Positions 17,716-25,534 of a DNA stretch of 64,000 nucleotides are shown here, piece by piece. The notes beneath the pieces were generated by a model that saw only the letters and a list, made by a program, of their open reading frames with translations, was not told the DNA's origin and searched no databases. The translations under genes were made by a program, and so were the position numbers. Positions within the stretch are counted from its first letter, which is position 1. Each line of letters opens with the position of its first letter. Source of the DNA: an uncultured Flavobacteriaceae bacterium (GTDB taxonomy: Bacteria > Bacteroidota > Bacteroidia > Flavobacteriales > Flavobacteriaceae); the NCBI GenBank assembly GCA_947502635.1, contig CANNAN010000006.1:62001-126000 (forward strand). The letters are read 5' to 3'.

Positions 17716-18777
17716 TTATTCTTTAATAAAGGTGTTTAAAATTAAATTTACTTTAAAAAGATCATCATCCTTAGTAATATTTAAAGTGTAATTCTCTTTA
17801 TATAATAAATCTAATCGCTTTTGTATGTTTTCTAATCCAATGCCTTTTTTATAGGCCTCAGGCTCTGTACTTGTATTTTCAATATTAAAATTGATGTTTT
17901 TATCTTTACAAGTTAATGTTATTTTGATTGATAACAAACCATTTTTAATAGCACCATGTTTAAAACTATTTTCAATGAAGGGTAGTAACAGCATAGGAGC
18001 AACTTCAATGTTGTTAGAGATGTTTCCTGTTAAAAAAATAATATCAAGCGTATCATTAAATCGCATTTTTTCTAACTCTATATAATCTTTAATATGGTCA
18101 ATATCATCAGTTAATAACACAAAAGGTTTATCAACTTTATAAAGTAAATAATCTAATAAATTAGAGAGTTTTAAAATCATTTCTGGGGCTTCATCTGCTT
18201 TTTTTAAAGCAAATCCATACATAGTATTTAATGTATTAAACAAAAAATGAGGATGAATTTGCATCTTTAAATAATTAAGCTGCTGTTCCTTAAGTTTAAG
18301 CTGTGTTTCTAAAATTTTATTTTCAAGTTTGTTCGCTTGTTCAATATGTTTTAAATTAAGTTTTAGCAATTTAAATCCACTTACTACAATAACTACTAAA
18401 TATACAGCAGTAGCGACAAAAAATAAATTTCTACTAATTGGGGCCATGTTCGCATATTTAAAATGGGATAAATAGATTAGTCCATAAAACACGGAGATAA
18501 CTATGAGATAAGAAGAAATTATAATAGTATATAGACTATACAAACCAAACTGGAAGTATCTCTTTTTTATAAGATAACTAGGGATGAGTTTATAAATAAA
18601 AACATAGGTGGTGGCAATCGTTATGGGCATTAGAAATAACGAAAATGATAATACATAACTAAAATCGATACTATCAAAACCAAAAAAATAGGTGTAGAAC
18701 AAAAGAACACCACACCAAAATATGTTATGGAGTAATAGCTGACCTATTTTTTTTAAAAAAAAATGTTTTGTGAACAT
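17716..18777 (-). CDS. LytS/YehU-type sensor histidine kinase
   Basis: A 353-residue protein with about four membrane helices in residues 1-140, a short coiled-coil (NKLENKILETQLKLKEQQLN), the phosphoacceptor motif QIHPHFLFNTLN of the LytS-type His_kinase domain, and an ATP-binding region (LLPFIENSFKHGA with the N box; KGIGLENIQKRL with a G box). It is directly followed by the LytTR regulator and both are minus strand. The signal is unknown; the membrane domain lacks a sizeable extracytoplasmic loop. Confidence 0.9.
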   Translation of the reverse strand: MFTKHFFLKKIGQLLLHNIFWCGVLLFYTYFFGFDSIDFSYVLSFSLFLMPITIATTYVFIYKLIPSYLIKKRYFQFGLYSLYTIIISSYLIVISVFYGLIYLSHFKYANMAPISRNLFFVATAVYLVVIVVSGFKLLKLNLKHIEQANKLENKILETQLKLKEQQLNYLKMQIHPHFLFNTLNTMYGFALKKADEAPEMILKLSNLLDYLLYKVDKPFVLLTDDIDHIKDYIELEKMRFNDTLDIIFLTGNISNNIEVAPMLLLPFIENSFKHGAIKNGLLSIKITLTCKDKNINFNIENTSTEPEAYKKGIGLENIQKRLDLLYKENYTLNITKDDDLFKVNLILNTFIKE

Positions 18778-19122
18778 TTGCTTAAATAATATTACAATAT
18801 TACCATATTTTTAAAGCTAATTTGGTTTTTGTAGATGGATAACCAATTTAGCAATAGTTTTAACATACTGCTATTTTAATTACTAAACCTGTCATCCATC
18901 GCTTTTTAATTAATCGATGATAAAAGCATTATAAGTTTGTATCATGTTTAATTAAAACCATTAGTTATGATGATTATATTATCAATTCTTTTAACAGACT
19001 TATTAATAGAAAGCATTTTGTTGTTTAAAACCTAATAATAGGGTGATTGAGGATGTAATTATGAGTTTAATACCTCTACTGTTCAAAATTTCTAAATCAT
19101 ATTAAAACAAACAACATCACAA
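18778..19122. other. Intergenic region between divergent operons
   Basis: 345 bp holding the divergent promoters of the kinase operon and the secreted-protein gene. A 22-codon frame at 18967 (MMIILSILLTDLL) is probably chance. A TTACTAAACCTGTCATCC stretch near 18880 partly resembles the half site of the elements upstream of the sigma operon. Nothing else stands out. Confidence 0.35.
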
Positions 19123-19617
19123 ATGAAAAAGTCACTATTAATACTGCTATTAGTAACAGCAATAAGTTTCGCCCAAAATAATAATTATAAACAACGGGAT
19201 TCCTTTCCTGAGTTATTAAATAAAAATGATAAAGTTATAGATAGCTTGTCTATTTTACAAAAAGGAAAACCAGTTTATAATAAATCTGAGGGCTATAAGT
19301 ACATCAATGAGAACGATAGTAGATTAACATCAACTGATACCATAAATAGAATTGAGTTAACAAAAAAAGAGATCAAGCAATACGAAGGGATTTATGAGTG
19401 TAAAGGCATGCCTTTCAATTTGGTATTTGAGGCAAACGGAAAAACATTAAAAGGAGGAACAGATAACAGTAGACTACTAGTATTATCTGCTACACAAAAA
19501 ATAGAATTTACTACAGAGGAGGCTTCAGGAGTTGTTTTAAGCTTCGATCTAAAAAATAAAACAGTCGTATTTAAAAGTATGGGACATACACCAAAAACAT
19601 TCACTAAAAAACAATAA
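19123..19617 (+). CDS. Secreted protein of unknown function
   Basis: A 164-residue protein with a signal peptide (LLILLLVTAISFAQ). The mature part contains IKQYEGIYECKGMPFNLVFEANGKTLKGG, which resembles small beta-barrel tails of the DUF3471 kind found appended to serine hydrolases; no catalytic domain is present here. It is followed 11 bp later by the small MotA/TolQ/ExbB-like gene, so the two likely form an operon. Confidence 0.6.
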   Translation: MKKSLLILLLVTAISFAQNNNYKQRDSFPELLNKNDKVIDSLSILQKGKPVYNKSEGYKYINENDSRLTSTDTINRIELTKKEIKQYEGIYECKGMPFNLVFEANGKTLKGGTDNSRLLVLSATQKIEFTTEEASGVVLSFDLKNKTVVFKSMGHTPKTFTKKQ

Positions 19618-19628
19618 ATTTATAAATT

Positions 19629-20033
19629 ATGAGAACATTATATATATTAGAAGGAAGAAGCTTTTTTTCAGAACTAGTTAAGAGATTTTACGAAGGCGGA
19701 CCATTATTCATGTCATTAATATTGATATGTCTTTTAGTAGCCATATTCTTTTTAATTAGAGGATTTCTAAGTTTAAATAAGGATGTAGGCGTATCTAAAA
19801 AAATGTCTGCTCTGGCATCCGATGCAAGCTTATTAGGGTTGGTGTTAGGGTTTTTAGGGTCCATTATAGGTCTTATTACTGCCTTCGATATTGTAGAAGC
19901 TACAGATATAATATCTACGCACAGATTAGCAGGAGGACTAAAGGTGTCGTTTTTAACTACGGTGTTTGGTAGTGTTACTTTTGTTTTAATAAGAATAGGT
20001 ATTATTATTTTAAAAATGTTTCATAAGCCTTAA
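19629..20033 (+). CDS. Short MotA/TolQ/ExbB-like membrane protein
   Basis: A 134-residue protein with three helices (LFMSLILICLLVAIFFLI; SLLGLVLGFLGSIIGLITAF; AGGLKVSFLTTVFGSVTFVL). The last two segments match the proton-channel core of the MotA/TolQ/ExbB family, where the LG-FLGSIIG and GLK-SFLTTVFG motifs recur. It is shorter than typical ExbB/TolQ and no ExbD/TolR partner lies nearby. It may be a stand-alone channel core; function uncertain. A terminator follows. Confidence 0.65.
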   Translation: MRTLYILEGRSFFSELVKRFYEGGPLFMSLILICLLVAIFFLIRGFLSLNKDVGVSKKMSALASDASLLGLVLGFLGSIIGLITAFDIVEATDIISTHRLAGGLKVSFLTTVFGSVTFVLIRIGIIILKMFHKP

Positions 20034-20054
20034 TGTGCTGTTTTATATCATATC

Positions 20055-20090
20055 AAATCCCTTTTCATTTATTTGAAAAGGGATTTTTTT
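20055..20090 (+). terminator. Intrinsic terminator
   Basis: A 13-bp stem AAATCCCTTTTCA / TGAAAAGGGATTT followed by T7, after the ExbB-like gene. Confidence 0.85.
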
Positions 20091-20143
20091 GCTATTATTT
20101 CATTTATAAGAAGAACGATTTTTTAAAATTTATTATAAAATAA

Positions 20144-20175
20144 TTTGCGTAACTAATCGGTTACATTTATATTTG
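20144..20175 (+). promoter_or_regulatory. Promoter of the ArsR/SRPBCC operon
   Basis: A -33 TTTG (20144-20147) and a -7 TATATTTG (20168-20175), 20 bp apart, fit the Bacteroidetes housekeeping consensus. The -7 box falls in the centre of the operator palindrome. Confidence 0.65.
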
Positions 20176-20190
20176 TAACCGATTAGTTAC
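20149..20190. promoter_or_regulatory. Perfect 17-bp inverted-repeat operator
   Basis: GTAACTAATCGGTTACA (20149-20165) and its exact complement (20174-20190) flank an 8-bp spacer. The site covers the putative -7 box and ends 8 bp before the ArsR ATG at 20199. This is the arrangement expected for autorepression by the ArsR-family regulator encoded next. Confidence 0.75.
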
Positions 20191-20198
20191 ATAATAAT

Positions 20199-20528
20199 AT
20201 GAGAAGAGATGTTTTTCAAGCCATAGCAGACCCCGTTAGAAGAGATATTATAGAGCTACTCTCTAACGAAACATTAACTGTAAACACCGTAGCCGAAAAA
20301 TTTGAAGTAAGTCGTCCTGCAATTTCAAAGCACTTAAAAATTTTAAAAGAATGTGGGATTATAGAGATAAACAAAAGGGGGAGGGAACGATTTTGTGAAA
20401 TACAACCTAGAAAACTGATTCCTGCATTTTTATGGATAGAACAATATAAAAACTTATGGGAAGATAAGTTAGATGCTTTCGAGGATTATTTAATGACATT
20501 ACAAACTAAAAACAAGAAAAATGAGTAA
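20199..20528 (+). CDS. ArsR-family transcriptional regulator
   Basis: A 109-residue winged-helix protein (MRRDVFQAIADPVRRDIIEL; VAEKFEVSRPAISKHLKILKECGIIEI). It lacks the metal-binding Cys cluster of arsenic sensors and belongs to the subgroup normally coupled with an SRPBCC-domain gene. Its last codons overlap the start of that gene by 8 bp. The perfect palindrome upstream is its likely operator. Confidence 0.9.
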   Translation: MRRDVFQAIADPVRRDIIELLSNETLTVNTVAEKFEVSRPAISKHLKILKECGIIEINKRGRERFCEIQPRKLIPAFLWIEQYKNLWEDKLDAFEDYLMTLQTKNKKNE

Positions 20529-20985
20529 AACAAATGATGCTAACAACCGAACTGTTACTTTAAAAAGAACTTTTAATGCGCCTATAGAATTGGTATGGGA
20601 AGCTTGGACACAACCAAACCATATAGTAGCGTGGTGGGGTCCAAAAGGCATGAATACAAAAGTGATTGAACACAATTTTAAAGTTGGAGGAAAATGGAAA
20701 TATACTATGGAAATGCCAGATGGTAATGAATTTATTTCTGAGGGTATATATTCTGAAATTGTTGAGTTAGAAAAAATAATTTCATCGGCAGATTTTAAGC
20801 CTATGACCGAAGGTGTAGAAATACAGGCTTTCTTTGAGAAAAATGGCAATCAAACAAATTTTACGTTTAATATTGTACACGATACTGAAGCATATTGCAA
20901 ACAACAAGAAAAAATGGGTATTCTTAATGGTTGGGGGGCTGTTTTTGATAGATTATTGGAACACCTAGAAGTGTTAGCAAATTAA
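20521..20985 (+). CDS. SRPBCC/AHSA1-domain protein
   Basis: A 154-residue protein with the START/AHSA1 pattern: VTLKRTFNAPIELVWEAWTQPNHIVAWWGPKG at the N-terminus, then KVGGKWKYTMEMPDG and a C-terminal GWGAVFDRLLEHLE. The fold binds hydrophobic ligands; the ligand is unknown. Overlap with the ArsR gene shows translational coupling, so the pair is one regulated unit. Confidence 0.88.
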   Translation: MSKTNDANNRTVTLKRTFNAPIELVWEAWTQPNHIVAWWGPKGMNTKVIEHNFKVGGKWKYTMEMPDGNEFISEGIYSEIVELEKIISSADFKPMTEGVEIQAFFEKNGNQTNFTFNIVHDTEAYCKQQEKMGILNGWGAVFDRLLEHLEVLAN

Positions 20986-21010
20986 AAAGTTAAATACTTT
21001 ACTAAAATAC

Positions 21011-21036
21011 AGCCCTTGTTTAAGGGCTTTTTTTTG
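21011..21036 (+). terminator. Intrinsic terminator after SRPBCC gene
   Basis: AGCCCTT / AAGGGCT with a 4-base loop followed by a long T-run. Confidence 0.85.
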
Positions 21037-21150
21037 TTTAAAACGGTTTGTGGTTTTGTAGACACTTTTTACTTAAGGTCTAAGATTAAAGAGTACCATT
21101 TTTATGCATGAATTTCAAAATAAGCCTTATTTGATTTTAAGTTTTTTGTC

Positions 21151-21170
21151 ATTCCTGCGAAAGCAGGAAT
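21151..21170. repeat. Dispersed hairpin repeat (ATTCCTGC/GCAGGAAT)
   Basis: A perfect 8-bp stem with GAAA loop inside GTCATTCCTGCGAAAGCAGG. This type of GTCATTCCTGCGAA...GCAGGAAT sequence occurs as an intergenic repeat in many bacteria. It lies between two convergent genes. Confidence 0.5.
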
Positions 21171-21256
21171 CCACTTCAAAATTCAATATATAAAATCAAA
21201 CCTAGAAAAATATTTTAAAAAACATTAACAAACTGTAAACTGTTACAGAAAATGAA

Positions 21257-22609
21257 CTATTTTCTTTTATTCCGCTTATTATAATTCTTATCGCCTCTAG
21301 TTTTAGGCTTTTTATACTTAGCAGCAATTTTAAATTTATAAGAACCTCCCAAATTTTCTTTAGAATTTTTAGCAGATTTCTCATGAAATGCAGGTCCAGG
21401 AGCGTCTTCATCTTTCCGTTTAATAGGATTGTTTCGTTCTTTTATTTGCGGACGTTCTTCTTCAATTAGTTCTGTAGAAACTTCAACAATGGTAGGGATT
21501 TCTAATAAAGGAATCTCCATGTTCATTAAAGCTTCTATACTTTCAATAGATTCTTGTTCGGCTGCAGTAGAAAAAGCAATCGATTTCCCTTCACGTTCTG
21601 CACGCCCAGTCCTACCAATACGATGCATATAGTTTTCAGCATATAATGGGGTGTCAAAATTAATAACATGAGAAACATTATCAATATCCAATCCGCGAGC
21701 CATAACATCGGTGGCAATTAAAATACGATTATCGCCATTTCTGAATTGTTCAATACTTCTTAATCTGTAATTTTGTGTTTTATTAGAATGAATTACACAT
21801 AATTCATCATGAAATATCTCATCTAATTGTTCAAATAAACGATCGGCCATTCGCTTAAAAGCTACAAATATTAAAACCTTATTGAATGCTTCAGTATCAT
21901 TAAGTAAATGTGTTAATAAATTGACCTTTGTATAAAAATTAGGAACATTATAGCGTGTCTGCGAAATATTTTCAAGAGGTGTACCCGAAATAGCAATAGA
22001 AACACGTTCGGGGTTTTTAAAGAAATCACTAATTAAAGCATCAACATCTTGAGTCATAGTAGCCGAAAACATGATGTTTTGTCTTCGTTCGGGTAGTATA
22101 TCAAAAATATTAATTAGTTGATGTCTAAAGCCTAAATCTAACATGACATCTACTTCATCAATCACTAATTTCTGTATCGATTTAAGTTGCAAAACTCTGC
22201 TTAACGCTAAATCGTATAACCTACCAGGAGTGGCTACTAGGATATCTATACCTGCTGCGACAGCTTGTTTCTGGGTGTTGATATTAGTACCTCCATAAAC
22301 CCCTAAAATACGGTTGTTAGTATATTTAGAAAGTTTTTCAATTTCATCTACAACCTGCACAACCAGTTCACGCGTTGGTACTAAAACTAAAACACGTGGA
22401 TTTTCCTGAGTAGAATATTTTAAATTTTTAATAATAGGAAGCATATAGGCAAAGGTTTTTCCAGTACCTGTTTGTGCAATTCCTACCATATCTTTACCAG
22501 AACTAACTACATTGAATGCTTGTTCCTGAATAGGCGTAGGCGTTGTAAAGCCTAAATCGTCTAAAGCGTTATAAAGCGGGGTATTTAAATTTAAATCTTG
22601 AAAACTCAA
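21257..22609 (-). CDS. DEAD-box RNA helicase
   Basis: A 450-residue ATP-dependent RNA helicase with a Q-motif region (PTPIQEQAF), Walker A AQTGTGKT, motif II DEVD (in place of the usual DEAD), SAT (motif III), and HRIGRTGR (motif VI). The C-terminal extension of about 70 residues is Lys/Arg-rich and ends KNYNKRNKRK, probably for RNA contact. Such enzymes act in ribosome assembly and cold adaptation. Monocistronic, convergent with the SRPBCC operon. Confidence 0.94.
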   Translation of the reverse strand: MSFQDLNLNTPLYNALDDLGFTTPTPIQEQAFNVVSSGKDMVGIAQTGTGKTFAYMLPIIKNLKYSTQENPRVLVLVPTRELVVQVVDEIEKLSKYTNNRILGVYGGTNINTQKQAVAAGIDILVATPGRLYDLALSRVLQLKSIQKLVIDEVDVMLDLGFRHQLINIFDILPERRQNIMFSATMTQDVDALISDFFKNPERVSIAISGTPLENISQTRYNVPNFYTKVNLLTHLLNDTEAFNKVLIFVAFKRMADRLFEQLDEIFHDELCVIHSNKTQNYRLRSIEQFRNGDNRILIATDVMARGLDIDNVSHVINFDTPLYAENYMHRIGRTGRAEREGKSIAFSTAAEQESIESIEALMNMEIPLLEIPTIVEVSTELIEEERPQIKERNNPIKRKDEDAPGPAFHEKSAKNSKENLGGSYKFKIAAKYKKPKTRGDKNYNKRNKRK

Positions 22610-22651
22610 AATGATGTTATTTAGCTGGCAAAGTTAAGCTTAATATTCTAT

Positions 22652-23545
22652 CTAGACCAAATGGTGGTTGTGTATTTCGATACTGTAGGATGCTTTAAAT
22701 GTTTGTTGTGGCATCAAAGTTAAAATACCTTCTTTTTCTTTTAGGTTTTGATTGGTGCTTTCATTATCGGCAATACCAAGCCAGGGTTCAATACAAACAT
22801 AGTCGCCATTTGGTTTTGCCCAAATACCTAAATAAGGAAAGTCCTCGTAACTAACACTAAGAATAGCACCGTGAGATTTACTCTTTAAAGTTGTTTTTTT
22901 AGATTTTAGATCTTTAAAAATCAGTGCATCGTCATTGAATAAATCATGTCGCAATGTTAGGATATTGGAGTTGTTAAAAATAGGCTTAGTAGTATTCGAG
23001 ATAAGACCATTTTCCATATTTATTAAATGTGTTTTAGAGTTTTCTAAGTGTTCAAATTCCAGGAAGTAATTTTCATAAGCCTCATTATTATAAACAGGGC
23101 ATTTAAAAGCAGGATGTCCACCTAATGAAAAATACATCATACTTGTATCGTCATGATTTTTAACGGTATGCGTAACAGTAATAATGTTGTCTGTGAGTTG
23201 ATAAGTAATAAGAAATTCAAATTTAAAAGGATATATTTTTAACGAGTTTTCATCATAGCACAATTTAAAAGTTAAAGCATCCTGACTTTGTTCCTTTAGC
23301 AACACCTTGTTATTGTTTCTAATAAGGCCATGTTTAGGGAGTTTGTATTTTTGATTTTCAAATAAATAACTACCGTCTTTTAGAGCACCGATTATAGGGA
23401 ATAGGTTAGGGGCATAACTTCCCCAAACCTTAGGATTGGCATGCCACATAAAATCAATGTTATTTTTAACAGAAGTAATTTTACATAATTCAGCACCTGT
23501 TTTTTGAACGGCTATTTTTAATTTCTCGTTTTCTAAAGTGAACAT
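22652..23545 (-). CDS. Aldose 1-epimerase family protein
   Basis: A 297-residue protein with the galactose-mutarotase-like beta-sandwich pattern: LKIAVQKTGAELCKITS, WGSYAPNLFPIIGALKDG, YFSLGGHPAFKCP (likely active-site His) and CIEPWLGIAD. It resembles the LacX/YeaD-like branch acting on sugars or sugar phosphates. It lies upstream of the helicase in the same direction (42-bp gap) and divergent from pabB. Confidence 0.85.
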   Translation of the reverse strand: MFTLENEKLKIAVQKTGAELCKITSVKNNIDFMWHANPKVWGSYAPNLFPIIGALKDGSYLFENQKYKLPKHGLIRNNNKVLLKEQSQDALTFKLCYDENSLKIYPFKFEFLITYQLTDNIITVTHTVKNHDDTSMMYFSLGGHPAFKCPVYNNEAYENYFLEFEHLENSKTHLINMENGLISNTTKPIFNNSNILTLRHDLFNDDALIFKDLKSKKTTLKSKSHGAILSVSYEDFPYLGIWAKPNGDYVCIEPWLGIADNESTNQNLKEKEGILTLMPQQTFKASYSIEIHNHHLV

Positions 23546-23625
23546 CTCAATGAAAAGTTTAAATAATATGCAAAACTTATAATTTTTTAAGGATTCTAAC
23601 TAACTTTACACATTAAATTTTATTA

Positions 23626-24942
23626 TTGAGGACAACACAAATTCACAGTTTAGAGAATGCCGATCAATTTAAAAGTCAATTACTGATTTGGAGTCAGCAA
23701 TTTGATGATGTTGTTTGGTTAGATTCTAATAACTACGAACAAAACCATTCAAACTACGAAGCCATATTAGCCGTAGATGCTTTTACAAGTATTCAAACGA
23801 ATTTTGATGGTAGTTTTGAAATGCTTAAAGAATACCAAACCAATGTAAAAGATTGGATTTTTGGGTATTTAACGTATGATTTAAAAAATGATGTGGAAGA
23901 TTTAAGTTCTAACAATTTTGATAGTTTAGAATTTCCAGATTTGTACTTTTTCCAACCTAAAAAAATATTTCTATTTAAAGGAAATCAGGTTGAAATTCAA
24001 TATTTAAACTGTGTTGACGATACGTTTGAAGAAGATTTAAACGACATTCAAAGTCAACCTGAGTCCTTCGATTGCTCTCCTAAGGATAAACTAAGTCGAA
24101 GAATCTCAAACGACATTAAAATAAAGCTTCGTATCCATAAAGATGAATATTTTGAAAAGGTAAACAAAATGCTTGCTCATATTCATCGAGGTGATATTTA
24201 TGAGGCTAATTTTTGTCAGGAGTTTTATGCTGAAAACACCAGTATTAATCCGCTAGAAACCTATTTAAAACTGAATAGTATTTCAAAACCACCTTTTGCT
24301 ACTTTTTTAAAGTTTGGTGATAAATATTTGTTGTCTGCATCTCCAGAGCGTTATTTGAAAAAGGAAGGAGATACTATCGTTTCTCAGCCTATAAAAGGAA
24401 CAGCCAAACGTTCGGAAAACATATCGGAAGACGAAGCTCTAAAAGAGGCCTTGTCTAAAGATATTAAAGAACGTAGCGAGAATATTATGATTGTTGATTT
24501 GGTTCGTAACGACCTGTCAAAAACTGCTATAAAAGGCAGTGTAGAAGTTGAAGAATTAACCAAAGTATATACTTTTGATCAAGTGCATCAAATGATTTCT
24601 ACAGTAACTTCAAAAATTGAAGAAACAACCCATGCTGTAGACGTTATTAAAAGTACATTTCCGATGGGAAGTATGACAGGAGCTCCTAAAATTTCGGCGA
24701 TGCGAATTATTGAAGCATTAGAAGAAACTAAACGCGGATTGTATTCTGGATCTGTGGGGTATTTTTCTCCCACTAGCGATTTTGATTTTAATGTAGTTAT
24801 TAGAAGCATTCTTTATAACGAAAGCAAAGAATATGTGTCTTACTCCGTAGGCGGTGCTATTACTGCAAAGAGTGACCCTCTAAAAGAATATGAAGAGTGT
24901 TTGGTTAAAGCGAAGGCCATGCGAACGGTGTTGGAGAGTTAG
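23626..24942 (+). CDS. pabB: Aminodeoxychorismate synthase component I
   Basis: A 438-residue chorismate-binding enzyme that aminates chorismate on the route to p-aminobenzoate and folate. C-terminal motifs are those of the anthranilate/ADC synthase family: HIHRGDIYEANFCQEF, QPIKGTAKR, ENIMIVDLVRNDLS, FPMGSMTGAPK and YSGSVGYFS. The start is a TTG at 23626 (MRTTQIHSLENAD). A separate amidotransferase subunit is not adjacent. Assignment as PabB rather than TrpE rests on the lack of trp genes nearby and the neighbouring tilS, a common order in this group. Confidence 0.85.
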   Translation: MRTTQIHSLENADQFKSQLLIWSQQFDDVVWLDSNNYEQNHSNYEAILAVDAFTSIQTNFDGSFEMLKEYQTNVKDWIFGYLTYDLKNDVEDLSSNNFDSLEFPDLYFFQPKKIFLFKGNQVEIQYLNCVDDTFEEDLNDIQSQPESFDCSPKDKLSRRISNDIKIKLRIHKDEYFEKVNKMLAHIHRGDIYEANFCQEFYAENTSINPLETYLKLNSISKPPFATFLKFGDKYLLSASPERYLKKEGDTIVSQPIKGTAKRSENISEDEALKEALSKDIKERSENIMIVDLVRNDLSKTAIKGSVEVEELTKVYTFDQVHQMISTVTSKIEETTHAVDVIKSTFPMGSMTGAPKISAMRIIEALEETKRGLYSGSVGYFSPTSDFDFNVVIRSILYNESKEYVSYSVGGAITAKSDPLKEYEECLVKAKAMRTVLES

Positions 24943-24949
24943 TGTTTGA

Positions 24950-25075
24950 GTATAAGTGATTAGGGATAAGTGAAAAAGGAATAAGTGATTAGGGATAAGT
25001 GAAAAAGGGATTAGGCATAAGTGAAAAAGGAATAAGTGATTAGTGATAAGTGAAAAAGGGATAAGTGAAAAAAGT
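24950..25075 (+). repeat. Direct repeat array upstream of four-helix-bundle gene
   Basis: Four to five imperfect copies of a roughly 15-30-bp unit built from ATAAGTGATTAGGGATAAG and TGAAAAAGG blocks. The same unit reappears in inverted orientation at 25459-25525 on the other side of the gene. Confidence 0.75.
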
Positions 25076-25107
25076 TAAGAAAAAGTTTAAAGTTGTAAGT
25101 TTGTAAT

Positions 25108-25461
25108 ATGAAGAGTTATCGTGATTTAATTGTTTGGCAAAAATCAATGAATATGGTAACTTTAACATATAAACTTTTAAAGCAATTCCCTGAAGATGAA
25201 AAATTTGGATTGACTTCTCAAATTAAAAGAAGTTCAGTCTCAGTTCCTTCAAACATAGCTGAAGGGTATGGACGAAATTATCGGAAAGATTATGTCAGGT
25301 TTTTAAATATTTCAAGAGGCTCTTTATATGAAATGCAAACACAATTTCAGATAAGTGTGAATCTGAGTTTTATAAATGAAAATGAATTACAAAAAATAAA
25401 AGAGCTTTCAGTTGAAGTTGAAAAAATGTTAAATTCCTTAATTAACAAACTCAAAGAATAA
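25108..25461 (+). CDS. Four-helix bundle protein (S23/IVP family)
   Basis: A 117-residue helical protein: YRDLIVWQKSMNMVTLTYKL, FPEDEKFGLTSQIKRSSVSV, SNIAEGYGR and RFLNISRGSLYEMQTQ. These match the family first known from open frames in 23S rRNA intervening sequences and also related to Avd accessory proteins of diversity-generating retroelements. Here it stands alone between pabB and tilS, enclosed by inverted repeat arrays. It may be a mobile or domesticated module with nucleic-acid binding ability; function unproven. Confidence 0.88.
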   Translation: MKSYRDLIVWQKSMNMVTLTYKLLKQFPEDEKFGLTSQIKRSSVSVPSNIAEGYGRNYRKDYVRFLNISRGSLYEMQTQFQISVNLSFINENELQKIKELSVEVEKMLNSLINKLKE

Positions 25462-25525
25462 TCCCTTATGCCTAATCCCTTTCCACTTATGCCTAATCCC
25501 TTTCCATTTATCCCTAATTATTTAT
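25459..25525 (-). repeat. Inverted counterpart of the repeat array
   Basis: CCCTTATGCCTAATCCCTTT blocks repeated two to three times. On the complementary strand they read AAAGGGATTAGGCATAAG, the same unit as at 24950-25075. The gene between would be enclosed in a long imperfect RNA stem. Confidence 0.75.
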
Positions 25526-25534
25526 AATCTAATT

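Noticed and set aside
24950-25075. Repeat array that might look like a CRISPR
   Set aside because: No regular unique spacers; units are adjacent and imperfect, and no cas genes are in the window.
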